A stretch of DNA of 64,000 nucleotides from Glaciimonas immobilis (GCF_011947285.1 NZ_JAAOZT010000006.1:434001-498000); one strand, 5' to 3'; positions 45,861-55,915 are shown, counted from the stretch's first letter. Notes: a model not told the origin generated them from the letters alone. A program made the numbers and translations.

Positions 45861-48155
45861 ATGCAAGCACCTTGTGTCAAGCCAGCGTTCAACACGATCG
45901 TCCAGCCAAGCGTCAAATCCGGTATCAAGTCACACCGCAAGACAAGCCGCAAAGCAAGCCGCAAGCGCGACGTTAATCCAATCGTTAAATCGAACCTTGC
46001 AATAAGCAATATCAATATTTTGCGTGCGATCGCCATGTTATGCATCGTCACGCCAGTTGCAGGCTTCGCGCAGCAAGCTACTGATCTCGGCGCCGTCAGC
46101 GCTGCCGATGGATCGGGCATTGCTAGCCAGGCCGTGAACGTACCGAGTGCCGCTAAAAGCGCACCGTCCCAAGGTTCGCTGACGGCGCGCTCGGCGCAGT
46201 CCGAAGTGAGCGAGTCATTCATTCGTAACTACACATCGCCCATCGCCGACTTTAGTCAAGTTATCCAAATGACCCCGGGTGTGTACAGTTATAGCCCCAA
46301 CGGTCCAGGCCTGGGCGACACGAAGACTTATTTCCGTGGTTTTCAGGATGGCGATTATTCGGTCACGTTCGACGGCATTCCGTTTCAGGACACTAACAGC
46401 CCGACCCATCATACCTGGGCGTTTTTTCCGGCACAGTTTATAGGTGGCGCGATCGTTGACCGCAGCCCAGGTTCGGCTGCGACTATCGGACCGGCCAATT
46501 TTGGTGGTTCAATTAATCTGTTATCGCGTAACCTTGATCGGCAACAACGGACTAGCGTAACGGGATCGTATGGTACCTGGAATACGTCGCTGATCGGCGT
46601 TGAGCATGAAACCGGACAGTTCGGTACTGATGGTTCGTCTAATCTTTTGTTCAATGTGCATGAGATGAAGTCGGATGGCTATCAGACCTATAACAAGCAA
46701 AAGCGTGATGCGATCTCGCTAAAATACCAGCTTGCAATTACCGATAATACCGCCCTGACCTTCTTTGCCTCGTCCATTGATCTGCACACCAATACGCCGA
46801 ACACCAAGGGACCAACGCGTGCGCAAGCCGCACAATATGGTAACAATTATTTAATGAGTGGCGATCCGACGCGGGCCAACTATTACGGCTATAACTTTTA
46901 TCACGTCACGTCAGATTTTGAGTATGTTGGGTTGACATCTAATCTTGGCAACGGCTGGACGCTGGACGACAAGCTGTACACCTATGCTTATCACAACCAG
47001 CAAAATTATAACGGCACCACCATCACGACGACCAGTGGGACCGATAAACTGAATGCCTATCGGACCTATGGCAATTTGCTGCGCGTGAGCCAGGAATCAG
47101 GCATGGGGACTTTCCGCACCGGTTTATGGTCGGAATATGCAGACACGAACCGATACCAGATTCCTTCCGATCCGCGCACGTGGATTGATGCAGTGCTACC
47201 AAATTTTCATGAGAAGTTTAAGACAACGACTTTGCAGCCATTTGTTGAATACGCGTTCAACATCACGAACGATCTGAAAATTACGCCCGGCATCAAGTAC
47301 GCTTCTTATCGCCAGGATTTCACGCAATTTGCCGATAACGGTAAAGCGGTCGGTAACCTTGGCGGCGCGCCTGGCATCAACCATGCGACCACCTACAATG
47401 CGGCGCTGCCGTCGCTGGACATGCACTATAAGTTGCAATCAAACTGGTCCGCCTATGCACAGTTTGCGACTGGAAGCGAAATACCGCCGACTAACGTTTT
47501 TGACGTCAAAAATGCGAATGTCACGGTATTGCCTTCGATGGTCAAAACGAAGACTTATCAAATCGGAACAGTCTGGAAATCTGAACGGTTCACGCTCGAT
47601 GTGGATGCATATCGTATCAAATTTGATAATGCGTATTCGTCCTCCACAGACGCGACCGGGAACACGACGTTTTATGCTAACGGAACGTCGGTTACGCAAG
47701 GCATCGAAGCGGAAAGCAACATCATGCTTGGCGGCGGATTTAACCTTTATATCAACGGTACATACGGCAGCGCCAAGTATTCCAGCGGTCAATGGGTGGC
47801 CAGTGCACCTAGCGACACAGAAACTCTGGGACTGAGCTACGAGCAGGGTGCCTGGAACAGCGGTTGGTTTACCAAACGCGTCGGCAAGATGTTTAACGAT
47901 AACGGTGGCACGCACGAAGCCGTTGTGATTAATCCTTTTATTTTGTCGAACCTGTTCGTCAACTATGCATGGAAGCATCCCGTCAGCTGGGCCAGGCAAG
48001 CCAAGGTACAGTTAGGCGTCAACAATCTATTTAATAAGCAGAACATCGTCGGGGTAACGCCAGCGACCACAAAAACGTCCGTTCCGGCACCGGGCGATTT
48101 ATTGACCTTGCTGCCGACACGTAGTACGTCATTGACCCTCACGCTGGATTTCTAA
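45861..48155 (+). CDS. TonB-dependent outer membrane receptor of the exbBD-tonB-phosphatase cluster
   Basis: 764 residues. A long basic N-terminal stretch (about 45 residues, Lys/Arg/Ser-rich) precedes the hydrophobic signal (ISNINILRAIAMLCIVTPVAGFA), longer than a normal signal peptide, so the true start may be later. Then come a plug domain (FSQVIQMTPGVYSYSPNGPG, TKTYFRGFQDGDYSVTFDGIP) and a barrel with the C-terminal TSLTLTLDF. CAGGAGAC precedes the ATG. The next genes are exbB, exbD, tonB and an acid phosphatase on the same strand, so it has its own energy supply. The ligand is unknown; a phosphorylated compound is a reasonable guess from the phosphatase. Confidence 0.88.
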   Translation: MQAPCVKPAFNTIVQPSVKSGIKSHRKTSRKASRKRDVNPIVKSNLAISNINILRAIAMLCIVTPVAGFAQQATDLGAVSAADGSGIASQAVNVPSAAKSAPSQGSLTARSAQSEVSESFIRNYTSPIADFSQVIQMTPGVYSYSPNGPGLGDTKTYFRGFQDGDYSVTFDGIPFQDTNSPTHHTWAFFPAQFIGGAIVDRSPGSAATIGPANFGGSINLLSRNLDRQQRTSVTGSYGTWNTSLIGVEHETGQFGTDGSSNLLFNVHEMKSDGYQTYNKQKRDAISLKYQLAITDNTALTFFASSIDLHTNTPNTKGPTRAQAAQYGNNYLMSGDPTRANYYGYNFYHVTSDFEYVGLTSNLGNGWTLDDKLYTYAYHNQQNYNGTTITTTSGTDKLNAYRTYGNLLRVSQESGMGTFRTGLWSEYADTNRYQIPSDPRTWIDAVLPNFHEKFKTTTLQPFVEYAFNITNDLKITPGIKYASYRQDFTQFADNGKAVGNLGGAPGINHATTYNAALPSLDMHYKLQSNWSAYAQFATGSEIPPTNVFDVKNANVTVLPSMVKTKTYQIGTVWKSERFTLDVDAYRIKFDNAYSSSTDATGNTTFYANGTSVTQGIEAESNIMLGGGFNLYINGTYGSAKYSSGQWVASAPSDTETLGLSYEQGAWNSGWFTKRVGKMFNDNGGTHEAVVINPFILSNLFVNYAWKHPVSWARQAKVQLGVNNLFNKQNIVGVTPATTKTSVPAPGDLLTLLPTRSTSLTLTLDF

Positions 48156-48170
48156 ATTTGTTATGCATTT

Positions 48171-48195
48171 CATGGGGAGGCCAGGCTTCCTCATG
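48171..48195 (+). other. Strong hairpin between receptor and exbB
   Basis: A 25-base sequence starting CATGGGGAGG and ending TTCCTCATG folds into an 11-bp stem (two G-U pairs) with a three-base loop. There is no proper T tract, so it may stabilise the receptor mRNA or attenuate transcription before exbB. Confidence 0.5.
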
Positions 48196-48253
48196 GGTGA
48201 ATTTGACTTTTCATTCCGATTGTTGACCAGAGTTTTTACTCCCAATTTTAATC

Positions 48254-48937
48254 ATGAATATTCCCCATCTATTTGAATTAGCCAATGATTCCGGCGGCAC
48301 ACTATATCTGATGCTGCTGCTCTTGCTGGTAGCCTTAACGGTGATCATTGAACGGACTAGTCATCTTTCCAATATGCAGCAGGGCGGCGAGCAGCTAATT
48401 GCCATGCTAAAAAAAGAAGACGTACAACTTGCTATCTGGTCAGTCCCTCAAAAGCTATCAAAACTACCGCATATCCGGTTATTCAACGTATTAAAGAAAG
48501 AGCCGGTCAGTACTGATCGTGAGACTTTCGGAGGTCATCTGGAAGAGGCCATCATGCATGAAGTCCCTATTCTTGATCGCTCGCTATGGGTGCTGGATAC
48601 GGTGATTACATTGGCGCCTTTGCTGGGTTTGTTTGGCACCATCATAGGGATGTTTAACGCGTTCCATGTTCTCGGTGATGCCCAAAACGGTGCGGCACAA
48701 ATTACCGGCGGCATTGCCGAAGCGCTGATTGCGACGGCCTCTGGTCTCTTGATTGCGATGATCGGACTGGTATTCTTTAATGCGTTGCACACCCGCGTCC
48801 GGATCGTTTTACATCAACTTGAAACCATCAAGATCATGCTCGTGAACCGCCATGATCGTTTGGCATCGAATGTGACTTCGCTGGTTTCGTCGGGTACCTC
48901 TCATGTTAAATCATTCGTTATGCCGGTTAGGGCCTGA
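48254..48937 (+). CDS. exbB: ExbB-type proton channel protein (MotA/TolQ/ExbB family)
   Basis: 227 residues with three transmembrane segments (about 15-35, 115-140 and 155-180) and the family pattern LDTVITLAPLLGLFGTIIGMFNAF and GGIAEALIATASGLLIAMIGLVFFN. With ExbD it converts proton motive force into TonB movement. It is followed one base later by exbD. Confidence 0.93.
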   Translation: MNIPHLFELANDSGGTLYLMLLLLLVALTVIIERTSHLSNMQQGGEQLIAMLKKEDVQLAIWSVPQKLSKLPHIRLFNVLKKEPVSTDRETFGGHLEEAIMHEVPILDRSLWVLDTVITLAPLLGLFGTIIGMFNAFHVLGDAQNGAAQITGGIAEALIATASGLLIAMIGLVFFNALHTRVRIVLHQLETIKIMLVNRHDRLASNVTSLVSSGTSHVKSFVMPVRA

Positions 48938-48938
48938 A

Positions 48939-49337
48939 ATGCGTTATCTTGAAACAAGAAAAGCCCGAATAGAGATCATTCCGATGATCGACATCATGCT
49001 GTTTCTGCTGGTATTTTTCGCGATGCTGACATTACGCATGATTCCATCGTCTGGTCATGTCACCAGGTTGCCGACCAGTTCGACAGCGGTGACAATTCCA
49101 CCGCCAAAATTGCTGGTAGAAATTGCACCGGATGGCGCGCTGCTGGTTGAGAATCACACCCTGACGGCAGTACAACTAACCGCGCTACTCAGGCAGCGTG
49201 ATAGCGCCAAAACTTCGGTCACCATCGCTGGTAATCAGACCGCGTCGTTGCAGCAGGTGATGGAAGTGATCGATGCGATCCGCAACGGTGGTGCGACTGA
49301 AATCGGTCTTGCTACGCGTAACGCCACCGGTAAATAG
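48939..49337 (+). CDS. exbD: ExbD-type protein
   Basis: 132 residues from the ATG at 48939, which directly follows the exbB stop. A cytoplasmic RIEIIPMIDIMLFLLVFFAML segment, broken here as RKARIEIIPMID and IMLFLLVFFAML, holds the conserved Asp of the proton path in the transmembrane helix. The periplasmic domain is of normal size. Confidence 0.92.
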   Translation: MRYLETRKARIEIIPMIDIMLFLLVFFAMLTLRMIPSSGHVTRLPTSSTAVTIPPPKLLVEIAPDGALLVENHTLTAVQLTALLRQRDSAKTSVTIAGNQTASLQQVMEVIDAIRNGGATEIGLATRNATGK

Positions 49338-49343
49338 GCCGTT

Positions 49344-50036
49344 ATGTCTGCACTTATCAGCACCCACCGTTTCCCCGTTCAAGCTTTTGGTCTGGCTGTT
49401 CTGGTTGAGGCTGCGCTGGTGGCGGTTGTCGTTATTTTTCTGGTGACAACACCCTCAAAACCTGCGTTATCTGAGCCGGTGCCGATCACGTTGATCAGTG
49501 AGGACAAGCCGCCAGCAGAGGCACCACCAACGCCTAAACCCCCTGAACCGCTTAAGCCTGTGGCACGACCGCAGCCAAAACCCATTACCAAAGTAGTTCC
49601 GCCAAAACCGCAAATACAAACGCCCCAGCCACCAAAGGCGGCAATCGCAACTGCAGAGCCACTACCACTTTCCCCGGCACCGAGCGCTATGTCTGAACCC
49701 GCGTTTGTGCCGACTACGCCAGCACCGCCACCTGCGGTAGCAAGTGGAAAAACGGACGTCAGTCTTGAATATGCAGCCAAGGTTCGTGCTGCGGTTCAGG
49801 CTGCGGTTGCCTATCCACCTGCGGCGGCAGCGTTACATTTTTCTGGTCGTGTTCGGGTTGAATTTCATCTGCGCGATGGCGTCCCTTCACAATCCCGTGT
49901 AGTGATATCGAGCGCCATTGGAATGATTGATCGGGCTGCATTGCAGTCGGTACAGAGCGCGCGCTATCCAGAGCCGCCTTCTGATATGCGCGGCAGCGAT
50001 AAGTTGTACCAGATATGGGTCGAGTTCACGCGTTAA
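49344..50036 (+). CDS. tonB: TonB energy transducer
   Basis: 230 residues with an N-terminal transmembrane anchor (about 13-35), a Pro/Lys-rich stretch (PPTPKPPEPLKPVARPQPKP) spanning the periplasm, and a C-terminal TonB domain (about 140-230; YPPAAAALHFSGRVRVEFHL, SSAIGMIDRAALQSVQSARYP). It starts six bases after exbD. The set serves the receptor at 45861 and possibly that at 33963. Confidence 0.93.
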   Translation: MSALISTHRFPVQAFGLAVLVEAALVAVVVIFLVTTPSKPALSEPVPITLISEDKPPAEAPPTPKPPEPLKPVARPQPKPITKVVPPKPQIQTPQPPKAAIATAEPLPLSPAPSAMSEPAFVPTTPAPPPAVASGKTDVSLEYAAKVRAAVQAAVAYPPAAAALHFSGRVRVEFHLRDGVPSQSRVVISSAIGMIDRAALQSVQSARYPEPPSDMRGSDKLYQIWVEFTR

Positions 50037-50143
50037 ATATGTTGACTAAGGTTGTTTATTAAATTACTAACGCTGGCTTGATATCAAATCAGCGACAGTG
50101 CCTTTTGGGTCCACGTTACGTTAATTTTTTTAAGGTCATTGCT

Positions 50144-50875
50144 ATGCGTCGATTTTCAGCATCGTTGGTTTTCATTATCATTACAGCGCTCAGCGTCGTC
50201 AGCGCACCCACTCACGCAAAGGGCGCCGAGCCGTTTATTTCCGCAAAGGAGATAGACCTTGCCAAACTATTGCCCCCGCCACCAGCCAGTGAATCATCAC
50301 AAACCAAGGCAGAGTTAGGCGAAATATTGACTGTACAGGTGACACGTACGCCGGAAATGGTCGCCCGCGCTCAAGCAGACGCAGTAGAAAATATCGGGCG
50401 ATTTTCCGATATTTTGGGACCACGTTTTAACGTCGAGAATTTGCCGAAATTTTCTGCCTTTTTTGCGCGAGTCGTGAGTTCGGAAGGCGCGGTTGTGGAT
50501 GCACCAAAAAAGTTCTGGCAGCGTCCACGGCCCTATCTGGCGAGTGATCTGGTGAAGCCGGTAGTCAAGATGACAGCATCAGGATCTTATCCCTCAGGAC
50601 ATGCCACAGCCGGGACATTGATGGGTATCGTGCTGGCGAACATGGTGCCGGAAAAACGGAGCGAAATCATGCTGCGCGCGCGCGAATATGCGCACAATCG
50701 GATCGTGGCTGGGGTGCACTATCCGTCCGATATCGAGGCGGGTCGGATTGCTGGAACATTGATTGCGGCGAATTTAATGACGCGCGAAGATTTTAATGCA
50801 GAATTTGCGACCGCCAGGGCTGAGTTACGGAAGGAGTTGGGTCTGACCGACGATAAGCTTAAGAAGGAAAAATGA
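50144..50875 (+). CDS. Class A-type acid phosphatase (PAP2 superfamily), periplasmic
   Basis: 243 residues from the ATG at 50144. The signal peptide ends near AHA-KGAEP. The vanadate-haloperoxidase/PAP2 motif set is complete: Lys-x6-Arg-Pro in KKFWQRPRP, GSYPSGHATAG, and Arg-x5-His-x3-Asp in NRIVAGVHYPSD, with Asn in the place of the usual Ser before Arg. Soluble class A acid phosphatases (PhoN type) release phosphate from a broad range of esters in the periplasm. It lies 107 bp after tonB on the same strand, so it may work on the ligand of the TonB system. Confidence 0.87.
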   Translation: MRRFSASLVFIIITALSVVSAPTHAKGAEPFISAKEIDLAKLLPPPPASESSQTKAELGEILTVQVTRTPEMVARAQADAVENIGRFSDILGPRFNVENLPKFSAFFARVVSSEGAVVDAPKKFWQRPRPYLASDLVKPVVKMTASGSYPSGHATAGTLMGIVLANMVPEKRSEIMLRAREYAHNRIVAGVHYPSDIEAGRIAGTLIAANLMTREDFNAEFATARAELRKELGLTDDKLKKEK

Positions 50876-50917
50876 CCTCCGCTCTGTCCGCTGTACAACG
50901 GTGCTATCGATAAAGGT

Positions 50918-50950
50918 GGCCTTCCCCATCGGTATCAATAGGGAAGCGCC
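50918..50950. other. Weak hairpin between the phosphatase and GST genes
   Basis: GGCCTTCCC (50918-50926) pairs with GGGAAG-C-GCC (50941-50950) with one bulged C. No T tract. It lies between convergent genes and may act as a weak terminator. Confidence 0.35.
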
Positions 50951-50974
50951 ACAGATTGTCCAGAATCGCGTCAG

Positions 50975-51667
50975 CTATCTTTTTTCATACTGTTGATTGC
51001 CAAATAGAACGCTACGCTCTTTGTCACCGGTTAGCGGCTTGCGCAGGCTCGCCAGTACTTCCACGCCGCGCATGACTGCCGGGCGTTGGCTGATGGTATT
51101 AAACCATTGCTGCAGGTGTGGAAAATCACTTAATTCAACGCCTTGGTTTTTCCATGACCGTAGCCACGGGAAGGTCGCAATATCAGCAATGGTATATTCG
51201 CTCCCGGCTAAATAGGCATTTTCAGAAAGCTGTTTGTCAATCACGCCGTATATTCGCTTGGCTTCATTAGTATATCGATCCACCGCGTATGCAATCTGCT
51301 CCGGCGCATACAGACGGAAGTGATGCGCCTGACCCAGCATAGGCCCAACGCCACCCATTTGAAACATCAACCATTCCAGTGTTTTAAACCGCTCACGGTC
51401 GGTATTGCCAAGGAACTGTCCCGTTTTGCCCGCCAGGTAGATTAATATAGCGCCGGATTCAAATAGCGAAATAGGCGCTCCGTCAGGACCGTCTTCATCC
51501 AGGATGGCCGGAATTTTATTATTGGGCGAAATCGACAAAAAATCGGCAGCGAACTGGTCGCCAGCCCCGATATCGACGGCATGCACCCGATAAGGCAGGC
51601 CGCATTCTTCCAGCATAATATGGATTTTATGTCCGTTCGGTGTTGGCCAGCTATAGACGTCTATCAT
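50975..51667 (-). CDS. Glutathione S-transferase, Nu class/YfcG-like
   Basis: 230 residues: thioredoxin-like N-domain (about 1-85; YSWPTPNGHKIHIMLEE, with TPNG typical of YfcG instead of a catalytic Ser or Tyr; NNKIPAILDEDG; SLFESGAILIYLA) and an all-helical C-domain (about 90-210). YfcG reduces disulfides with glutathione. It is convergent with the phosphatase and co-directional with the aminotransferase, 62 bp apart. Confidence 0.88.
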   Translation of the reverse strand: MIDVYSWPTPNGHKIHIMLEECGLPYRVHAVDIGAGDQFAADFLSISPNNKIPAILDEDGPDGAPISLFESGAILIYLAGKTGQFLGNTDRERFKTLEWLMFQMGGVGPMLGQAHHFRLYAPEQIAYAVDRYTNEAKRIYGVIDKQLSENAYLAGSEYTIADIATFPWLRSWKNQGVELSDFPHLQQWFNTISQRPAVMRGVEVLASLRKPLTGDKERSVLFGNQQYEKR

Positions 51668-51729
51668 CGCTATTTCCTTTGCTTGTGAGCAATCATTTTT
51701 TGAACAATACGGGTGGGTAGGGGGCAGCT

Positions 51730-52914
51730 CTAAATGGTATTCAGGCGTGCAAGTGCCTTATGCAAGGTCTCATCCTGCTTCGCAAAACAGAATCTAACAA
51801 TACCGGACTCGCGCGGGGTCGAATAAAAAGCCGATACCGGAATCGCAGCCACGCCGATTTCGCTCGTCAACCAAGTAGCGAAATCTACTTCGCTGGACGC
51901 GGAGATCGCCGAATAATCGACACACTGAAAATAAGTGCCATCCGAAGGAAGTAATTTGAAGCGAGAATCTTGCAGTCCGGCCCGGAATAAATCGCGTTTG
52001 CGCTGATAAAACGCCGACAATTCCAGATAAGGTGCCGCGTTCTTCATATATGCGGCAATTCCATGCTGGACTGGCGTATTGACGGTAAAGACATTGAATT
52101 GATGGACCTTGCGAAACTCAACCGAGAGCGCAGCGGGCGCGGCAACAAAACCGATTTTCCAACCCGTCACATGATAGGTTTTACCGAAGCTGGAAACGAT
52201 AAAGGCGCGCTCGGCCAACTCAGGATGACGACTGACGGATTCATGGACAAGACCGTCATACACCATGTGCTCATAGACTTCATCTGACAAAATCAATATA
52301 TCGGTGTCGCGTACGATGTCTGTTAATGCCGCAATATCGATCGCACTTAATACGCTGCCGGTAGGGTTGTGCGGAGAATTGATCATGATAAGACGCGTGC
52401 GCGATGTCACCGCTGCCGAGACTTGGTCCCAAGGCACTGTATAGCCATCGGCGCTCAACGTCATTTGAACGAAAACGGGCTTTCCGCCGGCTAATTTGAT
52501 CGCTGGCACATAGCTGTCATAGGCAGGTTCGATGACAATCACTTCGTCGCCCGGATGCACCGCACACATGATCGCTGTCAGCAATCCTTGCGTAGCGCCA
52601 GCCGTGATCGTGATTTCTGTCGTCGAATCATAAGCGTATCCGTGCAATTTTTTAATTTTTTCGGCAATAATCAAGCGTAACGAAGGGATGCCTACCATTG
52701 GGGGATATTGATTTAGCCCGCTTTTCATTGCGTCGCTGACCGCCTCGACCAACGCTGGATCACAATTAAAATCAGGAAACCCTTGTCCCAGATTGACAGC
52801 ATTTTTCTCGCTCGCTAGCGCCGACATGGTCGTGAAAATGGTGGTGCCGACAGCTGGCAGTTTTGACTGTAATGCAAGGGGTGTCATAGGCTTAAGGTGC
52901 GCTGGCTTGGTCAT
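51730..52914 (-). CDS. Methionine aminotransferase, YbdL-like (PLP fold type I)
   Basis: 394 residues from the ATG at 52914; the frame is open to a TTG at 52944 but the ATG gives a better N-terminus. The PLP-lysine is in SSFGKTYHVTGWKIGFV; NLGQGFPDFNCD, YPPMVGIPSLR, ITAGATQGL and the DEVYEH motif mark the YbdL/kynurenine aminotransferase group. It transfers the amino group from methionine (or aromatic residues) to a keto acid. No operon partner needed. Confidence 0.88.
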   Translation of the reverse strand: MTKPAHLKPMTPLALQSKLPAVGTTIFTTMSALASEKNAVNLGQGFPDFNCDPALVEAVSDAMKSGLNQYPPMVGIPSLRLIIAEKIKKLHGYAYDSTTEITITAGATQGLLTAIMCAVHPGDEVIVIEPAYDSYVPAIKLAGGKPVFVQMTLSADGYTVPWDQVSAAVTSRTRLIMINSPHNPTGSVLSAIDIAALTDIVRDTDILILSDEVYEHMVYDGLVHESVSRHPELAERAFIVSSFGKTYHVTGWKIGFVAAPAALSVEFRKVHQFNVFTVNTPVQHGIAAYMKNAAPYLELSAFYQRKRDLFRAGLQDSRFKLLPSDGTYFQCVDYSAISASSEVDFATWLTSEIGVAAIPVSAFYSTPRESGIVRFCFAKQDETLHKALARLNTI

Positions 52915-53043
52915 TAGGTTCTCGTGTCTGGCTTGGTTCAACAACGTAATAAGTGCAGGGGAGGTGTTTTAGCAGCGCAACGACACTACGCATTGAGTGG
53001 ATTATTTTAGCGGTTTATCGATAACGCCACAGGGAGCCTACAT

Positions 53044-53496
53044 TTACAGCGCTTGTCCCGACGGCATGATCCAGGCCTGCGGTGTAACGATGGAAAAAAG
53101 TCCTGTTTTAGCGGTCTTGCGGGCAAGTTTTAGTAGCGCCTTATCCTTGGTGATGAGGGTGGCAGCGTTTGCGCCCAAGGCAAGTTCTAAAAACTTTTGG
53201 TCGTCCGGGTCTGAGCAAATAGGCAGGCGGATGTCGGTGCGCGGGGATAAAAGGTCGGAATCCATATATTTTATCAGCGTCTCGAACTCGGCATTGATGC
53301 CCGGGCGCGTCTCGTCGGTAATAGGTAAGTGCGCATAATGCAAAACTAGCTGCCATTCCATGCGACAGTCGGCCCGCGTCACTGCTTCAACCTCGCCCGA
53401 TTGCAGTGCATTTAATAGTTTTGCCCAACGAGGATCGCGAAAAACAAACAGATCCAGGCAGACATTTGTGTCGATTACTAAGCGCTTCGGTATCAT
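53044..53496 (-). CDS. PIN domain ribonuclease-like protein (COG1569 type)
   Basis: 150 residues from the ATG at 53496; a TTG at 53505 is also in frame. The acidic PIN residues are visible: Asp9 in [10 protein letters not shown], a Glu in DCRMEWQ, and the Asp cluster in [14 protein letters not shown] and [11 protein letters not shown]1569 proteins are often annotated as toxin components, but no antitoxin gene is next to it. It is divergent from yaaA by about 50 bp. Confidence 0.83.
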   Translation of the reverse strand: MIPKRLVIDTNVCLDLFVFRDPRWAKLLNALQSGEVEAVTRADCRMEWQLVLHYAHLPITDETRPGINAEFETLIKYMDSDLLSPRTDIRLPICSDPDDQKFLELALGANAATLITKDKALLKLARKTAKTGLFSIVTPQAWIMPSGQAL

Positions 53497-53544
53497 GGTG
53501 AACAATTCTTTTCGCTAAGTTTATTTTTTGAATGCACATTATCT

Positions 53545-54321
53545 ATGTTAATTGTTTTATCGCCTGCTAAATCGCTGGATTACACGACGCCACCAACCAC
53601 CGATTTGCACACATTGCCAGATTATATTTCGCATTCCGCAGAGCTGGTTGAGGTGTTGAAGAGGTTGTCGCCCGCTGAAGTCGGTGGTCTGATGCATATT
53701 TCCGACGCCTTGGCGCACTTAAATGCGACCCGATTTTCTTCCTGGTCGCCGACTTTTAGCAAGGCAAACGCTAAACAGGCAATTTTGGCATTTAACGGCG
53801 ACGTCTACACCGGATTCGACGCCGGTTCCTTAAGTCATAAAGAGTTGGCCTATACCCAAAAGCATGTACGAATTTTGTCTGGATTATATGGGATGTTGCG
53901 CCCCCTTGATCTGATGCAACCGTATCGGCTGGAAATGGGAACGAAGTTAGTTAATGCTGGAGGAAAAAATTTATATGCATTCTGGCACGACACCGTCACC
54001 TTGGGCTTAAACGAGGAGCTAGCAAAGCTGAAAACCGATATTCTTGTTAATCTGGCATCGGACGAGTATTTTAAAGTAGTTAGGCCGAAGGTATTGGCAG
54101 CGAGTATTGTCGCACCGGTCTTTGAGGACTGGAAGAATGGAAAATACAAAATTATCTCGTTTTACGCAAAACGTGCTCGCGGATTGATGGCGCGCTATGC
54201 GACGGTCAATAAAGTAACTAATCCCGAGCAATTAAAGGATTTTAACGTCGAAGGCTATCAATTTGTTGCCAAAGATTCTGATGCTGGTCGTTGGGTGTTT
54301 AGACGACGAATTGACGTTTAA
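53545..54321 (+). CDS. yaaA: Peroxide stress protein YaaA
   Basis: 258 residues with the family start [13 protein letters not shown], then [36 protein letters not shown] and [11 protein letters not shown]. YaaA limits free iron and DNA damage under H2O2 stress. Divergent from the PIN gene; no OxyR site was identified. Confidence 0.94.
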   Translation: MLIVLSPAKSLDYTTPPTTDLHTLPDYISHSAELVEVLKRLSPAEVGGLMHISDALAHLNATRFSSWSPTFSKANAKQAILAFNGDVYTGFDAGSLSHKELAYTQKHVRILSGLYGMLRPLDLMQPYRLEMGTKLVNAGGKNLYAFWHDTVTLGLNEELAKLKTDILVNLASDEYFKVVRPKVLAASIVAPVFEDWKNGKYKIISFYAKRARGLMARYATVNKVTNPEQLKDFNVEGYQFVAKDSDAGRWVFRRRIDV

Positions 54322-54408
54322 CTTAGGGTAAAAATGGGTTTGGACGATATGGCGCCCATGTTGCGGCGTACTCCGGCGATCGGCAAAAACCTTTAATAGT
54401 TCGGCGGT

Positions 54409-54438
54409 TTGACCGTCGTACCCTGCACGCGTTAGAAT
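54409..54438 (+). promoter_or_regulatory. Candidate tpiA promoter
   Basis: TTGACC (54409-54414), 18-base spacer, TAGAAT (54433-54438). The distance of 32 bases from the -10 to the ATG at 54471 suits a short leader. Confidence 0.55.
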
Positions 54439-54470
54439 GTCGGGTTATTAAAATAGTGGGCTCGCCGATA

Positions 54471-55217
54471 ATGCGCCGCAACCTCGTAGCTGGAAATTGG
54501 AAAATGAATGGCAGCTTAGCTGCCAACGCGTCGTTGCTGGCCGAACTTAAGGCCGGTCTGGGGCACTTTAATTGCGATATCGCAGTCTGTGTACCATCGC
54601 CCTATCTCGCACAGTGTCAGGCCGCGTTGACCGGCACGCCATTGGCATGGGGCGCGCAGGATGTCTCCGTGCATTCCGCTGGTGCTTATACGGGTGAGAT
54701 TGCCGCCTCAATGCTGCTAGACTTTGCATGTAAATACGTCATCGTCGGCCATTCCGAGCGACGCGCGTATCATGGCGAAACCAGTCAGGTAGTAGCGCAA
54801 AAAGCAGTTATTGCATTGAAATCGGGTCTGACGCCGATTGTTTGTGTTGGCGAAACCTTATCAGAACGTCAGGCTGGTCAGACCGATGCAGTGGTGAGCG
54901 AGCAATTGGAAGCAGTTCTGGCGCTGTTAGATATTTCAGCCTTAACCGGCATCGTGATCGCTTACGAACCAGTCTGGGCAATTGGCACCGGCATGACCGC
55001 GACCCCGCAGATGGCCCAGGATGTACATGCTGCGCTACGGAGCCGGGTGGCACTGAAAAACCGCGATTCTGCGTCGCTTGTAAAGATTTTGTACGGTGGG
55101 AGCATGAAACCGGATAATGCAGCCGAATTAATGGCGATGCCGGATATTGATGGCGGCTTGATCGGTGGTGCTGCGTTAAAAGCTGCAGATTTTCTTTCTA
55201 TTGCGGCTTCCGCTTAA
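54471..55217 (+). CDS. tpiA: Triose-phosphate isomerase
   Basis: 248 residues from the ATG at 54471; a GTG at 54456 is possible. Motifs: [13 protein letters not shown], the catalytic His in VIVGHSERR, the catalytic Glu in [11 protein letters not shown], and the phosphate loop GGSMKPDN and GLIGGAAL. It heads the conserved order tpiA-secG-tRNA-Leu-nuo. Confidence 0.97.
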   Translation: MRRNLVAGNWKMNGSLAANASLLAELKAGLGHFNCDIAVCVPSPYLAQCQAALTGTPLAWGAQDVSVHSAGAYTGEIAASMLLDFACKYVIVGHSERRAYHGETSQVVAQKAVIALKSGLTPIVCVGETLSERQAGQTDAVVSEQLEAVLALLDISALTGIVIAYEPVWAIGTGMTATPQMAQDVHAALRSRVALKNRDSASLVKILYGGSMKPDNAAELMAMPDIDGGLIGGAALKAADFLSIAASA

Positions 55218-55477
55218 ATAGAGAGTGGTGCCAAAGCTTCGACAACGGTTTCTTTGCTGGTCACAACATGGCGATAGCAATCGGCAAACAGTGAAAAATT
55301 GCGAGCAAGACCATGCCGAAATAAAGGCAGTCGCAGTTAGTTTTAAAGTGATTGCCGATTTGTACGCGGCTTGCAATAGCGGCAAATTATTGGCGATCAT
55401 GCAGCAGTTACTTAAGTATTTACTAAAGCTATAAAAAAGCAAAAAATATAATTATCTCTTCATTGGAAAATCATTAA

Positions 55478-55915
55478 ATGAACTCAGTACTTACTATCAT
55501 CGTTGTCGTTCAAGTGTTGTCTGCGTTAACGATTATCGGACTCGTTTTATTGCAGCACGGTAAAGGTGCCGACATGGGTGCCGCGTTTGGTTCGGGCGCG
55601 TCAGGTAGTTTGTTCGGTGCGACCGGATCTTCGAATTTTCTGTCAAAGTCAACTGGACTGGCCGCGTTGATTTTTTTCTGCGCGACGCTGGGTCTGGTGT
55701 ATTTGGGTAGTCATCGCACTGCAGCAACTGGCGGTGTAATGGATAGTTTGCCAGCGGCGTCGGCACCCGCGGCTGCCATCCCATCGACAACTGTCCCAAC
55801 ACCGAATTCAGCGGCTACTGCATCGGCGACCGTTGCCGCAAGTGCTGCAGCGGCAGCGTCAAACGCGGCCTCAGCAGGGCATAGCACCGATCCATCGAAT
55901 CAAATCCCGAAATAA
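55478..55915 (+). CDS. secG: Preprotein translocase subunit SecG
   Basis: 145 residues with two transmembrane helices (about 3-25 and 52-72), HGKGADMGAAFGSGASGSLFGATGSSNFL between them, and a C-terminal Ala/Thr/Pro tail. SecG assists SecYEG. The 260-bp gap before it contains no supported gene. Confidence 0.93.
   Translation: MNSVLTIIVVVQVLSALTIIGLVLLQHGKGADMGAAFGSGASGSLFGATGSSNFLSKSTGLAALIFFCATLGLVYLGSHRTAATGGVMDSLPAASAPAAAIPSTTVPTPNSAATASATVAASAAAAASNAASAGHSTDPSNQIPK

Noticed and set aside
55225-55434. 69-codon frame between tpiA and secG
   Set aside because: No ribosome binding site or family similarity; kept as empty spacer.
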